This document shows, piece by piece, positions 6,767 to 6,808 of a DNA stretch of 6,808 nt. The DNA lies in contig JACCUZ010000231.1 of NCBI GenBank assembly GCA_013698395.1, positions 1 through 6,808 of the forward strand, in the 5' to 3' direction. Both the position numbers and the translations under genes were made by a program. The DNA comes from Sporichthyaceae bacterium. GTDB taxonomy: Bacteria; Actinomycetota; Actinomycetes; JACCUZ01. Position 1 is the stretch's first letter. Each line of letters opens with the position of its first letter. A model generated the notes under the pieces. That model did not search any database. It saw only the letters and a list, made by a program, of their open reading frames with translations, and was not told the origin of the DNA.

Positions 6767-6772
6767 GCGCGC

Positions 6773-6808
6773 TCAGATCTGGGCGACGCCGGCCTCGGCC
6801 TTCTCCTC
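6773..6808 (-). CDS. C-terminal end of an unidentified upstream gene
   Basis: From the right edge the minus strand reads eleven codons, EEKAEAGVAQI, then TGA at 6773-6775. Codons end mostly in G or C, as in the neighbouring genes, and the frame is co-directional with topA and stops 71 bp before it. Eleven residues are too few to name a family. Chance openness over 36 bp is high in GC-rich DNA, so this is a likely but unproven gene end. Confidence 0.4.
   Translation of the reverse strand, partial: EEKAEAGVAQI

Noticed and set aside
1..6808. CRISPR array, insertion sequence, prophage or defence system
   Set aside because: I see no spaced direct repeats, terminal inverted repeats, transposase, integrase or nuclease genes. 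All repeats found lie inside conserved housekeeping proteins.

Overview
The window is GC-rich bacterial chromosome. Gene content and protein style point to an actinobacterium. TopA has no zinc fingers, carries four GRYGPY-type C-terminal repeats and ends in a Lys/Ala tail. The dTMP kinase is fused to a 12-helix major facilitator (MFS) transporter, an arrangement I recall from Streptomyces- and Nocardioides-type genomes. All three complete genes start with GTG. A Nocardioides-like member of the Propionibacteriales is my best guess, but this is an inference and not a species call.

Every supported feature lies on the minus strand, so read from right to left. At the right edge (6773-6808) are the last 11 codons and stop of an unidentified reading frame. 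A 71-bp intergenic gap (6702-6772) follows, holding a good -35-like TTGACA that probably drives topA. topA (3987-6701) encodes type IA DNA topoisomerase I. After 25 bp comes an 880-residue gene (1319-3961) whose product joins an MFS transporter domain, a complete thymidylate kinase, a roughly 140-residue highly charged helix and a flexible tail. Its TGA stop overlaps the GTG start of holB (114-1322), the DNA polymerase III delta-prime clamp-loader subunit. After 64 bp comes a tRNA-Thr(CGT), cut by the left edge, with its own candidate promoter.

The three proteins share a DNA replication theme: relief of negative supercoiling (TopA), supply of dTDP toward dTTP (Tmk) and loading of the sliding clamp (HolB). 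The tight spacing suggests one transcriptional unit, topA -> tmk -> holB. Linkage of tmk and holB is widespread in bacteria.

This is essentially a housekeeping region. I see no CRISPR array, insertion sequence, phage gene, toxin-antitoxin pair or defence island. The most unusual element is the transporter-kinase-helix fusion protein. It belongs to a known actinobacterial architecture, but to my knowledge the purpose of the fusion, the transported substrate and the role of the charged helix are poorly described. Long open frames on the plus strand are GC-bias shadows of the real genes.
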